The notes: generated by a model not told the origin, from the sequence alone. Shown: positions 1 through 8,905, numbered from the stretch's first letter. The stretch: DNA of 64,000 nucleotides from Metabacillus sp. FJAT-52054 (GCF_037201815.1 NZ_CP147407.1:558001-622000); one strand, 5' to 3'. Numbers and translations are program-made.

Positions 1-1167
1 GTTAAGCGCGTTGTAAATATGCTTGGATTCCTTCGTGAGCAATGGTCCAAGGATGGCGAGAATGAGCACATAGAGTGCCGAAAATGGCTGCAGTACGGTC
101 ATCAGACCGCCTGATAACCCTAGATTGGCCATGATGATGGAGAATTCCCCGCGGGATACAATAGTCAGTCCGATGTTGGCTGAGGCTTTATGGGATAAGC
201 CTGCTCTTCTTCCAGCAATCATGCCTGCAACGAAGTTCCCGATGATTGTAATAGCTACAGCACCGAGTGCAAGCCATACCGCCCCTCCGAGTGTGAATGG
301 ATCAATGCTTAATCCAAAGCTGAAAAAGAAGATAGCGCCGAAAAAGTCGCGGAATGGGACGACGAGATGTTCGATTCGTTCACCCTGATTGGTTTCAGAG
401 AAGACCAGACCAAGCAGCAAGGCACCGATTGCTTCGGCAACATGGATCGTTTCTGAAAATCCGGCAATGAAGAACAAAGCCGCAAACACGACTATGATAA
501 AAATTTCATCAGACGAGATGTTGAGTAATTTGTTTAAAAGAGGTGTGGCTTTTCTTGCAATAATAAAGAAAGCCAGCATATAGCCAAGGGCAATCAGAAC
601 GGACATGATGGTTCCGCCGATTGACGTGGAGTCTCCCAAAATCAAACCGGAGACAACGGAGAGGTAGACCGCTAAAAAGATGTCCTCGAACATGATGATG
701 CCCAGTATCAGTTCCGTTTCCTTATTCCCGGTACGGCGCAGATCCACGAGCACTTTTGCAACGATGGCACTTGATGAGATGGTGATGATTCCTGCAATAA
801 TCAAGACTTCTAATATCGGAAAGCCCATAATTAGCGCGTAGAGGAATCCGAGAGCGAAGTTGATGGAAATATAGATGCTTCCGCCAACTACAATCGATTT
901 ACCAGACTTTATGAGTTTTCCGACAGAGAATTCCAGACCGAGGTAGAAGAGAAGGAAAAGAATCCCGATGCGCCCCAGAAAATCAATGAATTCTGCGCTT
1001 TCAATGAACCTGAGGTTAATAATGCCAATGACAGGGGCATGAGGACCGACTAGCATTCCAATCACAATCAAAAACGGGATGATGGAGAAATTAAGTTTTC
1101 CTGCCAGTATGGCAGCAAATGCTACTAATAACAGTGCAGTTCCTACTTCAAAAATCAAATGATCCAT
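1..1167 (-). CDS. khtU: K+/H+ antiporter membrane subunit KhtU (CPA2 family), C-terminus cut by window edge
   Basis: The reverse-strand frame opens with MDHLIFEVGTALLLVAFAA and stays open to the window edge (389 codons seen). It is almost entirely hydrophobic and has the features of CPA2 monovalent cation/proton antiporters: a Gly/Pro-rich early helix (FLIVIGMLVGPHAP) and a mid-protein ISSSAIVAKVL segment. The family exchanges cytoplasmic K+ for H+ in the membrane. The upstream gene khtT ends 6 nt before this start, so the two are translated together; KhtT is the known regulatory partner. The last residues are outside the window. Confidence 0.9.
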   Translation of the reverse strand, partial: MDHLIFEVGTALLLVAFAAILAGKLNFSIIPFLIVIGMLVGPHAPVIGIINLRFIESAEFIDFLGRIGILFLLFYLGLEFSVGKLIKSGKSIVVGGSIYISINFALGFLYALIMGFPILEVLIIAGIITISSSAIVAKVLVDLRRTGNKETELILGIIMFEDIFLAVYLSVVSGLILGDSTSIGGTIMSVLIALGYMLAFFIIARKATPLLNKLLNISSDEIFIIVVFAALFFIAGFSETIHVAEAIGALLLGLVFSETNQGERIEHLVVPFRDFFGAIFFFSFGLSIDPFTLGGAVWLALGAVAITIIGNFVAGMIAGRRAGLSHKASANIGLTIVSRGEFSIIMANLGLSGGLMTVLQPFSALYVLILAILGPLLTKESKHIYNALN

Positions 1168-1173
1168 CTATAC

Positions 1174-1671
1174 TTATCCCCCCTTATTTGATAGTAAATC
1201 CTTAATAATATTACGCAAATCTTTTCTTTCACCGGAAATCACCAATGTATCCCCAGCTTCAATGATGGCCTCTGGTCCCGGAGTGAGCTGCTTCGATTGG
1301 TTCTTTTTGATAATGGCAATAATGGTAATCCCGTAATTGCTGCGGACATCGATATCCCCGATGGACTGGTTGACAGCAGGTGCGCCCGGTTCTACTTTAA
1401 ACCACTCGATGATGAGATCATCGAACGCCAGCTCAATGTTTTCCATCGCTTTTGGCTTGTATGTCATCCCTCCGAGAATAGCGGCAAGCTGCCTTGCTTC
1501 TGCATCATTCATGGTAATGTTGGAGATGCTCTCTTCATGATCATCATCATCGTAATGGTACATTTCTCTTCTGCCGTCGTCATGGATGATAACCGTAATT
1601 TTGTCATTGTTGCGGGTAACCGCCTCGAATTTTCTTCCGATTCCGGGTAAATCGCATTCTCGAATGTTCAT
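1174..1671 (-). CDS. khtT: KhtT, RCK_C-domain regulatory subunit of K+/H+ antiporter
   Basis: 165 aa. The N-terminal half (MNIRECDLPGIGRKFE...) matches the KhtT N-terminal domain and the C-terminal half (about 75-160) is an RCK_C/TrkA_C domain ending GDTLVISGERKDLRNIIK. In B. subtilis KhtT gates KhtU and its RCK_C domain binds c-di-AMP; that is family knowledge. The run DDDDHEE near residue 40 is unusually acidic. AAGGGG lies 8 nt before the ATG. It follows the AbrB-like gene by 16 nt and precedes khtU by 6 nt. Confidence 0.92.
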   Translation of the reverse strand: MNIRECDLPGIGRKFEAVTRNNDKITVIIHDDGRREMYHYDDDDHEESISNITMNDAEARQLAAILGGMTYKPKAMENIELAFDDLIIEWFKVEPGAPAVNQSIGDIDVRSNYGITIIAIIKKNQSKQLTPGPEAIIEAGDTLVISGERKDLRNIIKDLLSNKGG

Positions 1672-1687
1672 AGTATGAACCCCTTCC

Positions 1688-1915
1688 TTATTCTTCGTTT
1701 AGGTGGTTTTTGGCCTTGCGCATCAGCTGTTTGAACTTCTCATCACTTACAATGTCCTGGATATTGTGAAGAGATTCCAAGTCAGCCTTCGTCATGATGA
1801 CGAGCCCGTCCTCTTCAATAAATGCAATCCGTTCTCCTTCATGAAGATTCAGCGTTTCACGGATGTGTTTAGGGATGGTGATCTGTCCCTTCGAGCTCAG
1901 CTTGGAAAATTCCAT
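1688..1915 (-). CDS. AbrB/MazE/SpoVT-type DNA-binding protein
   Basis: 75 aa. Residues 1-45 form a swapped-hairpin AbrB domain: KLSSKGQITIPKHIRETLNL is the classic signature. The remaining 30 residues are charged and helical (LHNIQDIVSDEKFKQLMRKAKNHLNEE), as in single-gene AbrB regulators. It is the first gene of a three-gene unit with khtT and khtU, so control of the antiporter is the simplest inference. In B. subtilis this position is held by khtS, which I do not recall as an AbrB protein. A MazE-type antitoxin is possible, but no toxin gene is adjacent. Confidence 0.85.
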   Translation of the reverse strand: MEFSKLSSKGQITIPKHIRETLNLHEGERIAFIEEDGLVIMTKADLESLHNIQDIVSDEKFKQLMRKAKNHLNEE

Positions 1916-2010
1916 GTTTATTCTCCTTGATTTCTTTGTTTTCTAGGAATTCCTTACTTTCCTTACTTATATTCTAGCAGAAATTTGGAAAAGTATCTAA
2001 TGATAAACAT

Positions 2011-2040
2011 GAAAAAGACCAAATCACCGGGATTTGGTCT
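2011..2040 (-). terminator. Intrinsic terminator of the MFS gene
   Basis: Perfect 9-bp stem (AGACCAAAT/ATTTGGTCT) followed on the minus strand by TTTTTC, 10 nt after the MFS stop codon. Confidence 0.85.
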
Positions 2041-2049
2041 GCATCACTT

Positions 2050-3240
2050 TTATGATACATGCTCTTTCGGCACATAATTCAATTGTTTTTTCCGAGTAAC
2101 GGCAGTGAAAATCAAAAGCGTGACGATAATCAGTCCGGACGCATACAAGTAGAGGCTTGATAGCCCAAGATTCGCTGCAAGCATGCCAAGAATGTAAGAG
2201 CCAAATGCGATGCCAATATCAAAAAACGTAAAGAAGGTAGATGTCGCATGTCCGCTTCGTGCAGGATGTGCTTTTTGAATGGCCAGCGTCTGGAAGCATG
2301 GAACGAGTGAACCGTAGCCGAGTCCGATCAGGGCTCCTGACACAAGCAGCATCCATGATGTGTCCGTAAAGCTAAGCATCAGCATACCTGCGGCAAAGAC
2401 GATGAAGGACGGAATCATGACAACGGCAGCACCTCTCCGGTCAAAAAGCCGGCCGACGAAAGGTCTCGATAAAAGCATGACAACAGCAAATACGACGAAA
2501 AAGTAGCTTGCTGTTCCGGAGAGTCCAATGCTCTTCGCATAAATCGAAATAAAGGAAATGATACCGGAGTAGGAGAAGGCAACTAATCCGCCAATCAAAG
2601 CAATCGGTATGACGGATTTTTCAAATAAATCAGAAGCTGTGAATTTTCTAGCCGGAACTTTGATGTGTTCAATTTTTATAAGAAAACTGAAAATCACCCC
2701 TGCAGCGGCGATGACAGAAAAAATCATGAACAGAACAGTAAATGTGGTGAACTGAAGCAGGGTCAGAGAAAGAAACGGGCCGAAAACGACAGCTAGATTC
2801 ATGGACATCGCGTGGTAGCCGAGTCCCTCGCCGCGGCGCTCTTTCGGAATAATGTCGGCCGCGATTGCGCCTGTTGCTGTTGTAATCAGGCTGAACGAAA
2901 TCCCGTGAATGAACCTCAGGATAAGCAGACCTGTAAATTGATCCACCCAAATGTAAACCACTGTCGTAAGCATGAATAAAATCATGCCAATGACGAGACA
3001 CAGTTTTTTTCCAAACCTTTCAAGCACCTTTCCCCAAACCGGGCGGACAAGAATGGCGGAAAGCATGAAAACCGTAATGACTAGACCGGCTTCCGCATTT
3101 GTTTTATTTAAATCTTCAAGTACATAAATAGGAAGGGCGGTAAGCAAGGCATAGAAAGTTAAGAAGATGAAGAAGTTGATCAGGAAGTTGCTGATGAAAC
3201 TCTTCGTCCAGATCGGAGCCTTTGGTGCAGTTGATGACAT
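2050..3240 (-). CDS. MFS drug/metabolite efflux transporter
   Basis: 396 aa with about 12 hydrophobic helices. The loop after TM2 (RPVWGKVLERFGKK) is the MFS motif A analogue, and a second copy, RPFVGRLFDRRG, sits in the C-terminal half. RERRGEG-like residues after TM4 (IIPKERRGEGLGYHAMSMN) fit the DHA1 drug:H+ antiporter class. The start is preceded by AAAGGAGG at 6 nt. A MarR-family gene lies directly upstream on the same strand, a common arrangement for regulated efflux. The substrate cannot be read from sequence. Confidence 0.85.
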   Translation of the reverse strand: MSSTAPKAPIWTKSFISNFLINFFIFLTFYALLTALPIYVLEDLNKTNAEAGLVITVFMLSAILVRPVWGKVLERFGKKLCLVIGMILFMLTTVVYIWVDQFTGLLILRFIHGISFSLITTATGAIAADIIPKERRGEGLGYHAMSMNLAVVFGPFLSLTLLQFTTFTVLFMIFSVIAAAGVIFSFLIKIEHIKVPARKFTASDLFEKSVIPIALIGGLVAFSYSGIISFISIYAKSIGLSGTASYFFVVFAVVMLLSRPFVGRLFDRRGAAVVMIPSFIVFAAGMLMLSFTDTSWMLLVSGALIGLGYGSLVPCFQTLAIQKAHPARSGHATSTFFTFFDIGIAFGSYILGMLAANLGLSSLYLYASGLIIVTLLIFTAVTRKKQLNYVPKEHVS

Positions 3241-3311
3241 GTTGAACCTCCTTTGATGATTCTATTCTATAGAAGAAACTGGCGTTTTCCTAATAGAGAG
3301 ACTTGCAGACT

Positions 3312-3725
3312 TTAGTTCCAGCCGCCGATTTTTTGAAGCAAAGCAGTAAGGGTGCGGCGCTCATTCTCATTTAACTCTTTGAGCATCTCCTCTTCAAAGG
3401 CAGCAATCGATTGTTTGATGTCTTCAAGCTTTTCAATAGCGAAAGGAGTTAAACTGACGATTTTCTCCCGTTTGTCTGAACCGGGTTCCCGTACAATCCA
3501 TCCGCTTTCTTCTAATCTTGCAATCGTCCTGGTAACCGTAGGGGCTTCAACATTCAAATAACGCCAGATTTCGGTCTGTGACATCGGACCAAACCGGACT
3601 AAACAATATAAAATAGACCATTGAGAACTGAATATTCCATGGTCCTGAAGCCGGGCATTCGATTCCTTCGTTAAGTAACGGACGATTTGATGAAGATTAT
3701 GGATAATGTTACTAGAATCCTCCAT
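3312..3725 (-). CDS. MarR-family transcriptional regulator
   Basis: 137 aa winged-helix protein. The recognition region VEAPTVTRTIARLEESGWIVREPGSDKREKIVSLT contains the MarR wing with the D-x-R motif (SDKRE). It lies 71 nt upstream of the MFS gene on the same strand and is probably cotranscribed with it. The palindrome at 3742-3755 overlaps its promoter region and is a candidate autoregulatory site. The effector is unknown. Confidence 0.9.
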   Translation of the reverse strand: MEDSSNIIHNLHQIVRYLTKESNARLQDHGIFSSQWSILYCLVRFGPMSQTEIWRYLNVEAPTVTRTIARLEESGWIVREPGSDKREKIVSLTPFAIEKLEDIKQSIAAFEEEMLKELNENERRTLTALLQKIGGWN

Positions 3726-3741
3726 TTTTTCACCTCTATTA

Positions 3742-3755
3742 TTTACCTAAGTAAA
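3742..3755. promoter_or_regulatory. Candidate MarR operator
   Basis: TTTAC-CTAA-GTAAA inverted repeat 17 bp upstream of the MarR start codon, in an AT-rich promoter-like stretch. The size and position suit a MarR dimer. Inference from position and symmetry only. Confidence 0.4.
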
Positions 3756-3951
3756 CATTTTATCTTGAAATTGGACGGAAATCAACCAAATTAGACGAAT
3801 AAGTGTGTAATTGTGAAGAATGTTGCCCCTCTATTGGCGAGAAGTGGATAGATTGCCTATGAAACTCTTAACGGGGAAGTTTTATCCTTTGAATCCATAT
3901 TTTATTTCTGTTAGGGTTGTTTAAGAGCAAACATAAAGGGAGGAAACATAT

Positions 3952-4566
3952 ATGAAAGCCAAAGGTCTAGTATTATCCTCAAGCATTGTAATCGGAGCTC
4001 TATCATTTGCTGGGCAAGCGAGCGCAGCAAGTGCTGAAAGCTATGAGGTCCAACAAGGTGATTCTTTTTATAAAATTGGACAGGAGTACGGTGTCTCCAT
4101 CGATGCATTGAAGGAAGCAAACAGCCGTACCGATAATATGATTTTCACAGGTGAAACCCTTCAAGTTCCTGTAGCCGGCGCAGAAGATGTGAAAGGCGCT
4201 GAGCAAGCAGTTTCTGATGAAGATAAAGAATTACTTGCCCGCCTCGTAGAAGCAGAGGCAAAGGGTGAGTCCTACGAAGGAAAAGTTGCGGTTGCGACGG
4301 TCATCATGAACCGTGTCGCAAGCGATGAATTCCCTGATACAGTTAAAGATGTTATTTATGAAGAAGGCCAATTCTCACCAGTCGATAACGGAACGATTAA
4401 TAATCCTGCAAGCCAGGAATCCAAAGATGCAGTAAACGAAGCCATTTCATACTCAAGCATCAGCAAAGGTGCGTTGTATTTCTATAATCCGGACAAAGCA
4501 AGCTCAAGCTTCCTTGACGGAAAAGATGTAACAACGGAAATCGGCAACCATGTATTTGCGAAATAA
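3952..4566 (+). CDS. Secreted LysM + SleB-type cell wall hydrolase
   Basis: 204 aa. A signal peptide covers about residues 1-26 (MKAKGLVLSSSIVIGALSFAGQASA). A LysM peptidoglycan-binding repeat follows (about 30-75: YEVQQGDSFYKIGQEYGVS...ETLQVPV). The C-terminal Hydrolase_2 (SleB/CwlJ) domain spans about 90-204, starting LLARLVEAEAKGESYEGKVAVA, where the conserved Glu of EAEAKGE is expected to be catalytic. SleB-type enzymes act on spore cortex; the single LysM with a signal peptide resembles B. subtilis YkvT/YocH-like architecture, so a vegetative or germination role are both possible. Confidence 0.88.
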   Translation: MKAKGLVLSSSIVIGALSFAGQASAASAESYEVQQGDSFYKIGQEYGVSIDALKEANSRTDNMIFTGETLQVPVAGAEDVKGAEQAVSDEDKELLARLVEAEAKGESYEGKVAVATVIMNRVASDEFPDTVKDVIYEEGQFSPVDNGTINNPASQESKDAVNEAISYSSISKGALYFYNPDKASSSFLDGKDVTTEIGNHVFAK

Positions 4567-4579
4567 TGTGGCTTAACCA

Positions 4580-4615
4580 AAAAGGAGCGGATCCTCGGGG
4601 ATCCGCTCCTTTTTT
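4580..4615. terminator. Bidirectional terminator
   Basis: Stem AGGAGCGGAT/ATCCGCTCCT with a T-run on the plus side and an A-run on the left, serving the hydrolase gene and the convergent small membrane-protein gene. Confidence 0.88.
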
Positions 4616-4622
4616 CTCTGCA

Positions 4623-4805
4623 TTAAACCGGAACTGAATTGATCAGAACAAGCACTGCTCCGGCTAATGCCCCAATTCCAATGCCATAAAGCAGCCAGGC
4701 CATTCGCTTATTGCCTCTTGGTGCATTTTTCATTCGAACAACGGTCACGAGCCGAAAGGTCATCAATAGAAATGCTGCAACAGCAAATAAAATAATTCCG
4801 TTCAC
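4623..4805 (-). CDS. Small two-helix membrane protein, unrecognised
   Basis: 60 aa starting at GTG, with GGGGAGG 9 nt upstream. Two hydrophobic segments (about 3-20 and 38-57) flank a basic loop (VRMKNAPRGNKR). No known family is recognised. It ends in the shared terminator with the cell wall hydrolase and is monocistronic. Confidence 0.6.
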   Translation of the reverse strand: MNGIILFAVAAFLLMTFRLVTVVRMKNAPRGNKRMAWLLYGIGIGALAGAVLVLINSVPV

Positions 4806-5025
4806 CTTCTATGTCCTCCCCGCTGACATTCTGCATGTAAACTATGTACCCGTATTATAAGCTTTTCAAAAACAATTTTTATTTGAAAATTTATCCATAA
4901 CCCGCAGAATCTGAATCAGGTAAGATAAGAAACCGGAAAACTATGATTTACCAGAAGATTTTTCACATATGCGGTTTTGTTTTCGTTACAATAGTAGAAG
5001 AATAAAGATTGTTAGGTGGACGACT

Positions 5026-6315
5026 ATGGAACCATCCAGGAAAATTGCATTTAGAATTGCCATCATCTATTTAATTATAGGCGTTTTGTGGATCTTTGCA
5101 ACGGACTATGCATCACTGCTGATCGCAAAGCAGGATTTGAAATTATATAATTTTTTTCAGCATTATAAAGGCTGGATTTTCATTTTGGCGACTAGCGCAG
5201 GCCTGTATCTTCTTGTTTACAGCCGGACAAAGCGCATCCTGCATTCGAAGGAAAAACTAGAGCAAAAAGAAAAAGAGCTTGAAAGAAGCAACGAACACTA
5301 TCGCTCTCTTTTTCATCATAATCCGGACGGAGTTTTTGAAGCGGACAGTCAGGGGAAACTTATGGCTCTTAATCCGGAAGGCGAATTGATTATCGGATAT
5401 AAAGAATCTTATATTAAAGGCAGAGACGCACTTGAATTTGTCATTCCTTCTGAATGGGAGATGGCAAGCGCCCTGTTTAGAAAAGTGATAGCCGGGCACC
5501 CGCAAAAATTTGAGCTCACCGTCCGCAACCGCCTGAAGCAGAAACGGATTTTGCGCTGTTCCCTACTGCCGATCGTAGTAGACGGAGAAATCCAAGGCGT
5601 ATTCGGAATTGGCCGTGATATTACGGAATTTAAGGCGAATGAAGAGCTGATGATTACAACGGAAAAGATGTCCATCATCGGCGAGCTTGCAGCTTCCGTC
5701 GCCCATGAAATCCGCAACCCGCTCACTTCACTAAAAGGATTTGTCCAGCTTATGTCGTCTACAAGAAAGTTGGACGATCAGCATCTGGACATCATGATGT
5801 CGGAAATCGACCGGATCAATCTGATATCCGGAGAAATGCTTGCTCTCGGGAAAAGGCAGGATGTGGTTTTCCGAAAAGAAGATCTCCTTTCCATCATGAG
5901 CCACGTCATGGTGCTTATTGAAGGTGAGGCGAATATGAAGAATGTGATGATCCAGCTTGAGGATGAGAGCATGGATATGATGCACATCTATTGTGATCAA
6001 AATCAGCTCAAGCAGGTTTTCCTGAATTTGCTTAAAAATGCAATTGAAGCGATTGATGATAGCGGTTTGATTAAAATAAAGCTGTCTTCAAACGGGGCAG
6101 CAGCGATGGTCCGCATTGAAGATGACGGAGCAGGAATGGAGGAAGAACGGCTCGCCAAATTAGGAGAACCTTTTTACTCTACCAAAGAAAAAGGAACCGG
6201 TCTTGGTCTTGCTGTCTGCTTCAGCATTGTTAAACGTCATAAGGGCTCCATCCGTTTTGCCAGTACGGTAGGCAAAGGAACAACTGTTGAGGTTGAAGTG
6301 CCGCTTGCAAAATAA
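5026..6315 (+). CDS. PAS sensor histidine kinase (sporulation-kinase-like)
   Basis: 429 aa from the ATG preceded by TAGGTGG; upstream in-frame ATGs lack a ribosome site. Two membrane helices (about 10-30 and 50-68) with almost no extracellular loop are followed by a coiled segment, a PAS domain (about 95-210, HHNPDGVFEADSQGKL), a HisKA domain with H-box AASVAHEIRNPLTSLKG, and HATPase_c with the N box (NLLKNAIEAI), G1 (DDGAGM) and G2 (GTGLGLA). No response regulator is adjacent. This orphan layout and the H-box are typical of Bacillus KinA-E-type kinases feeding the Spo0 phosphorelay, but that is inference. Confidence 0.9.
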   Translation: MEPSRKIAFRIAIIYLIIGVLWIFATDYASLLIAKQDLKLYNFFQHYKGWIFILATSAGLYLLVYSRTKRILHSKEKLEQKEKELERSNEHYRSLFHHNPDGVFEADSQGKLMALNPEGELIIGYKESYIKGRDALEFVIPSEWEMASALFRKVIAGHPQKFELTVRNRLKQKRILRCSLLPIVVDGEIQGVFGIGRDITEFKANEELMITTEKMSIIGELAASVAHEIRNPLTSLKGFVQLMSSTRKLDDQHLDIMMSEIDRINLISGEMLALGKRQDVVFRKEDLLSIMSHVMVLIEGEANMKNVMIQLEDESMDMMHIYCDQNQLKQVFLNLLKNAIEAIDDSGLIKIKLSSNGAAAMVRIEDDGAGMEEERLAKLGEPFYSTKEKGTGLGLAVCFSIVKRHKGSIRFASTVGKGTTVEVEVPLAK

Positions 6316-6348
6316 AAAGAGCTGTCTCCATAGGGAGCAGCCCTTTTT
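6316..6348. terminator. Bidirectional terminator
   Basis: Imperfect hairpin (GCTG-T-CTCC/GGAG-CAGC) flanked by AAAA and TTTTT, between the convergent kinase and SMR genes. Confidence 0.75.
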
Positions 6349-6352
6349 AAGT

Positions 6353-6667
6353 TTAAGCAATTACCTTTAAACCAATGGTAGATCCTAATATTAATGCAAT
6401 GAATAAAATCCTTTTCCATTCCTTTGATTCTCCATACAGAATCATGCCCAGCAGCGCACCGCCTGCTGCGCCAATTCCTGTCCAGATGGCATAAGCCGTC
6501 CCCATCGGCAGGGACTGCATGGCAATGGAAAGCAGGCTGAAGCTTGCTGTGAAGGAGGCAGCGAGCAAGAGAATATTCCGGAAACTCCTGTTCCTTGCAA
6601 CCCTGTTCAGCAGGACAACGCCAAGCATTTCAAATAAGCCGGCAGCAACAATTACAATCCATGCCAT
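6353..6667 (-). CDS. SMR efflux protein, second subunit (YkkD-like)
   Basis: 104 aa with four hydrophobic helices. The conserved SMR glutamate is in TM1 (AAGLFEMLGV) and the signature GTAYAIWTGIGAAGGALLG is in TM3. The start codon overlaps the stop codon of the preceding SMR gene (TAATG), as expected for heteromeric paired SMR pumps such as YkkCD or EbrAB. Family substrates are guanidinium-type or quaternary cations; the actual one is unknown. Confidence 0.88.
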   Translation of the reverse strand: MAWIVIVAAGLFEMLGVVLLNRVARNRSFRNILLLAASFTASFSLLSIAMQSLPMGTAYAIWTGIGAAGGALLGMILYGESKEWKRILFIALILGSTIGLKVIA

Positions 6668-7002
6668 TACCCTGTCTCTCCTTCCGGATCTTCGGTGACC
6701 ATTTTAAGGCCGATCACACCTGCAAGCAGTATACCAATCAGAAGAAGCTTAACCGGATCAACCGGCTGTGCGAAGAAGAGGATATCCGCTAAAATCGTCC
6801 CGGCTGAACCGAGACCGACAAATACCGCATACACCGTTCCGACGGGAAGCTTCGAGCTTGCAACGATCATAACAGTAAAACTGACTGTGATCGCAATGAT
6901 GGTAGCAATCCACGTGAGCAAATCGTATGCATGCTTTAATCCAATAACCCAGCCTACTTCAAAAACAGAGGCGAGTATCACATAAATCCAATACCGGTTC
7001 AT
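6667..7002 (-). CDS. SMR efflux protein, first subunit (YkkC-like)
   Basis: 111 aa with four helices. TM1 holds the membrane glutamate ([16 protein letters not shown]) and TM3 has [17 protein letters not shown]. It overlaps the upstream TetR gene by 4 nt (ATGA) and the downstream SMR gene by 1 nt, so the three genes are one translationally coupled unit. In B. subtilis ykkCD is governed by a guanidine riboswitch; none is apparent here and a TetR protein sits in the operon instead. Confidence 0.88.
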   Translation of the reverse strand: MNRYWIYVILASVFEVGWVIGLKHAYDLLTWIATIIAITVSFTVMIVASSKLPVGTVYAVFVGLGSAGTILADILFFAQPVDPVKLLLIGILLAGVIGLKMVTEDPEGETG

Positions 7003-7571
7003 TTTAATCCCTCCAATGCAATCCCATTCCAGAAGATGTTCCAGGCGGCGTCCAGTCTTTTAATCTGTCTTTCTTTTCCTCCATATAGCATTTCAACAAA
7101 CACGCTGTCCAGTACACCTAAAAAAGCAATAGCAGCCTGCTCCGGGTTTGCACGGATTTCTGCCTGTGCAAAGAGTGCAGTCAGCGCCTCCTCCAATGTA
7201 TCGAGATGCCGGTATACCTGTACCATTACAGAATCATATAGATGGCCCGGCGGGAAAAAGGAGATCCGCAGCCAAAAACGGGTTTCTGGATTCTGCTCGT
7301 ATTTTTCCATATAATCAGCCAGAAATTGATAAAGTGTTTCTTTCAGATTCGATTCACTGCCATGTTTTATATTAGACAGTGCCCGATTCAGTTCATTTTG
7401 AAAAACCTCTTCAGCAGCTTTAAGGAAAAGCTCATCCTTGCTTTTAAAATGCGAATAGATGGATTGCTTCTTTATACCGGCTTCATCCGCTATAAGCGAT
7501 AGGGAAGCCCCTTCATAGCCATGCCGAGAAAAAATCATCAGGGCTTTTTGCTTTAATTCGTCCGCTGTCAT
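6999..7571 (-). CDS. TetR/AcrR-family repressor of the SMR operon
   Basis: 190 aa. The N-terminal HTH ([26 protein letters not shown]) is a standard TetR recognition region; the C-terminal ligand-binding half is family-specific. I chose the ATG at 7571 because AAGGGAGTGG precedes it; the in-frame extension to 7613 lacks a site and would cover the palindromic operator. It is the first gene of the operon, so it probably represses itself and both pump subunits until an effector binds. Confidence 0.9.
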   Translation of the reverse strand: MTADELKQKALMIFSRHGYEGASLSLIADEAGIKKQSIYSHFKSKDELFLKAAEEVFQNELNRALSNIKHGSESNLKETLYQFLADYMEKYEQNPETRFWLRISFFPPGHLYDSVMVQVYRHLDTLEEALTALFAQAEIRANPEQAAIAFLGVLDSVFVEMLYGGKERQIKRLDAAWNIFWNGIALEGLK

Positions 7572-7583
7572 ATTATCCACTCC

Positions 7584-7601
7584 CTTACGACCGTTCGTAA
7601 G
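7584..7601. promoter_or_regulatory. Candidate TetR operator
   Basis: Perfect inverted repeat CTTACGA-CCGT-TCGTAAG immediately upstream of and overlapping the ribosome binding site of the TetR gene. Size, symmetry and location are typical of TetR autoregulation. Confidence 0.7.
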
Positions 7602-7728
7602 CCATCGTAGCACAGGCAGTATTTCCAGTCAAATCTAAAAGGAGAGACATGGCTTTTCCACCTGAATAATGCTATTATTTACAATGTTCGTTCTCAAAAA
7701 AATAACGATTAGAAAAGGTGTTGAAGGA

Positions 7729-8898
7729 ATGTCACAGGAAACTTCATTTATACAAGCATTCCAGCCGTTTATCCAGGAGGCATGGAAGCAGTCCGAATTT
7801 CCAGCTCCCACATCCGTACAAGCCCAATCGGTTCAGCCGATTATGGAAAATAAAGATGTTTTAGCAAAATCACCGACAGGAAGCGGAAAAACGCTTGCTT
7901 ACCTGCTCCCGGTTCTCGAAAAATTGAATGCAGAGGGCAAGCAGCCCCAAGCGGTTATTCTAGCCTCATCCCATGAGCTTGTTATGCAAATTCATTCCGT
8001 TATTCAGGAATGGATCAAAGGAAGCGAGCTAAGAACCGCATCCTTTATCGGAGGAGCCAATCCGAAGCGCCAGCTCGAAAAGCTAAAAAAGAACCCTCAC
8101 ATTATCAGCGGAACGCCAGGAAAGGTTCTTGAGCTGATTAAAATGAAAAAGCTTAAGATGCATGAAGTCAAAACGATCGTTCTTGATGAAGGGGATCAGC
8201 TTCTTGTACCTGAGCACATGAAAACGATCGGCGAAGTCATCAAAAGCACCCAGCGCGACCGACAGCTGCTTCTATACTCTGCGACCCTGTCTCCAAAAAC
8301 AGAAGAAATGGCCGCCCAGATGATGAATGAGCCGGTCAAAATCAGTGTAGACCGCGAGCAGGCAATCAAATCCGAAGTACGCCATCTCTACATTGTCAGC
8401 GAACAGCGCGACAAGCTGAAGGCATTGGAAAAAATCATGAGAGCCGCGCCTGTCAAAACGCTCGCATTCATGAAAGACATCGGAAGTGTCAACGTAGCTG
8501 CCGAAAAGCTCGCATATGACCGGATGCCCGTCAGCATCCTCCACAGCGAAAGCGGCAAAACCGACCGGGAAGCAGCACTGAGGAAATTCCGCAAAGGCGA
8601 CACGCCTTTGCTTATCGCAACAGATGTGGCAGCAAGAGGCCTGGACATCCAAGACCTTGAGCAGGTTGTCCACCTGGACTTCCCGGAAGACATCGACCAA
8701 TTCGTTCACCGTTCCGGCCGGACAGGCAGACTCGGTTCCAAGACAAACGGAAACGTAATCTCACTCGTAACCGAACGCGAAGAGCGCGAATTGAAGCAAT
8801 ATGCTAAAAAGCTAGGCATCGAACTTGAACGCAACGTATTGTTTGGCGGGAATATTTTAACGGAAGAAGAACGGCTGCGGAATGGAAGAAAGAGATAA
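7729..8898 (+). CDS. yfmL: DEAD-box ATP-dependent RNA helicase (YfmL-like)
   Basis: 389 aa from the ATG that follows AAAAGGTG. Helicase motifs in order: Q-like PTSVQAQ, motif I SPTGSGKT, Ia ASSHELV, Ib TPGK, motif II VLDEGDQLL, motif III SAT, IV-V ATDVAARGLDIQ, VI HRSGRTGR. Length and sequence agree with B. subtilis YfmL, a non-essential helicase linked to ribosome assembly. Motif II reads DEGD rather than DEAD. The C-terminus is short, without an RNA-binding tail. Confidence 0.9.
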   Translation: MSQETSFIQAFQPFIQEAWKQSEFPAPTSVQAQSVQPIMENKDVLAKSPTGSGKTLAYLLPVLEKLNAEGKQPQAVILASSHELVMQIHSVIQEWIKGSELRTASFIGGANPKRQLEKLKKNPHIISGTPGKVLELIKMKKLKMHEVKTIVLDEGDQLLVPEHMKTIGEVIKSTQRDRQLLLYSATLSPKTEEMAAQMMNEPVKISVDREQAIKSEVRHLYIVSEQRDKLKALEKIMRAAPVKTLAFMKDIGSVNVAAEKLAYDRMPVSILHSESGKTDREAALRKFRKGDTPLLIATDVAARGLDIQDLEQVVHLDFPEDIDQFVHRSGRTGRLGSKTNGNVISLVTEREERELKQYAKKLGIELERNVLFGGNILTEEERLRNGRKR

Positions 8899-8905
8899 TC
8901 ATGGA

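Noticed and set aside
1297..1650. Plus-strand frames inside khtT and other genes
   Set aside because: Shadows of the reverse-strand gene; no ribosome sites or family resemblance.
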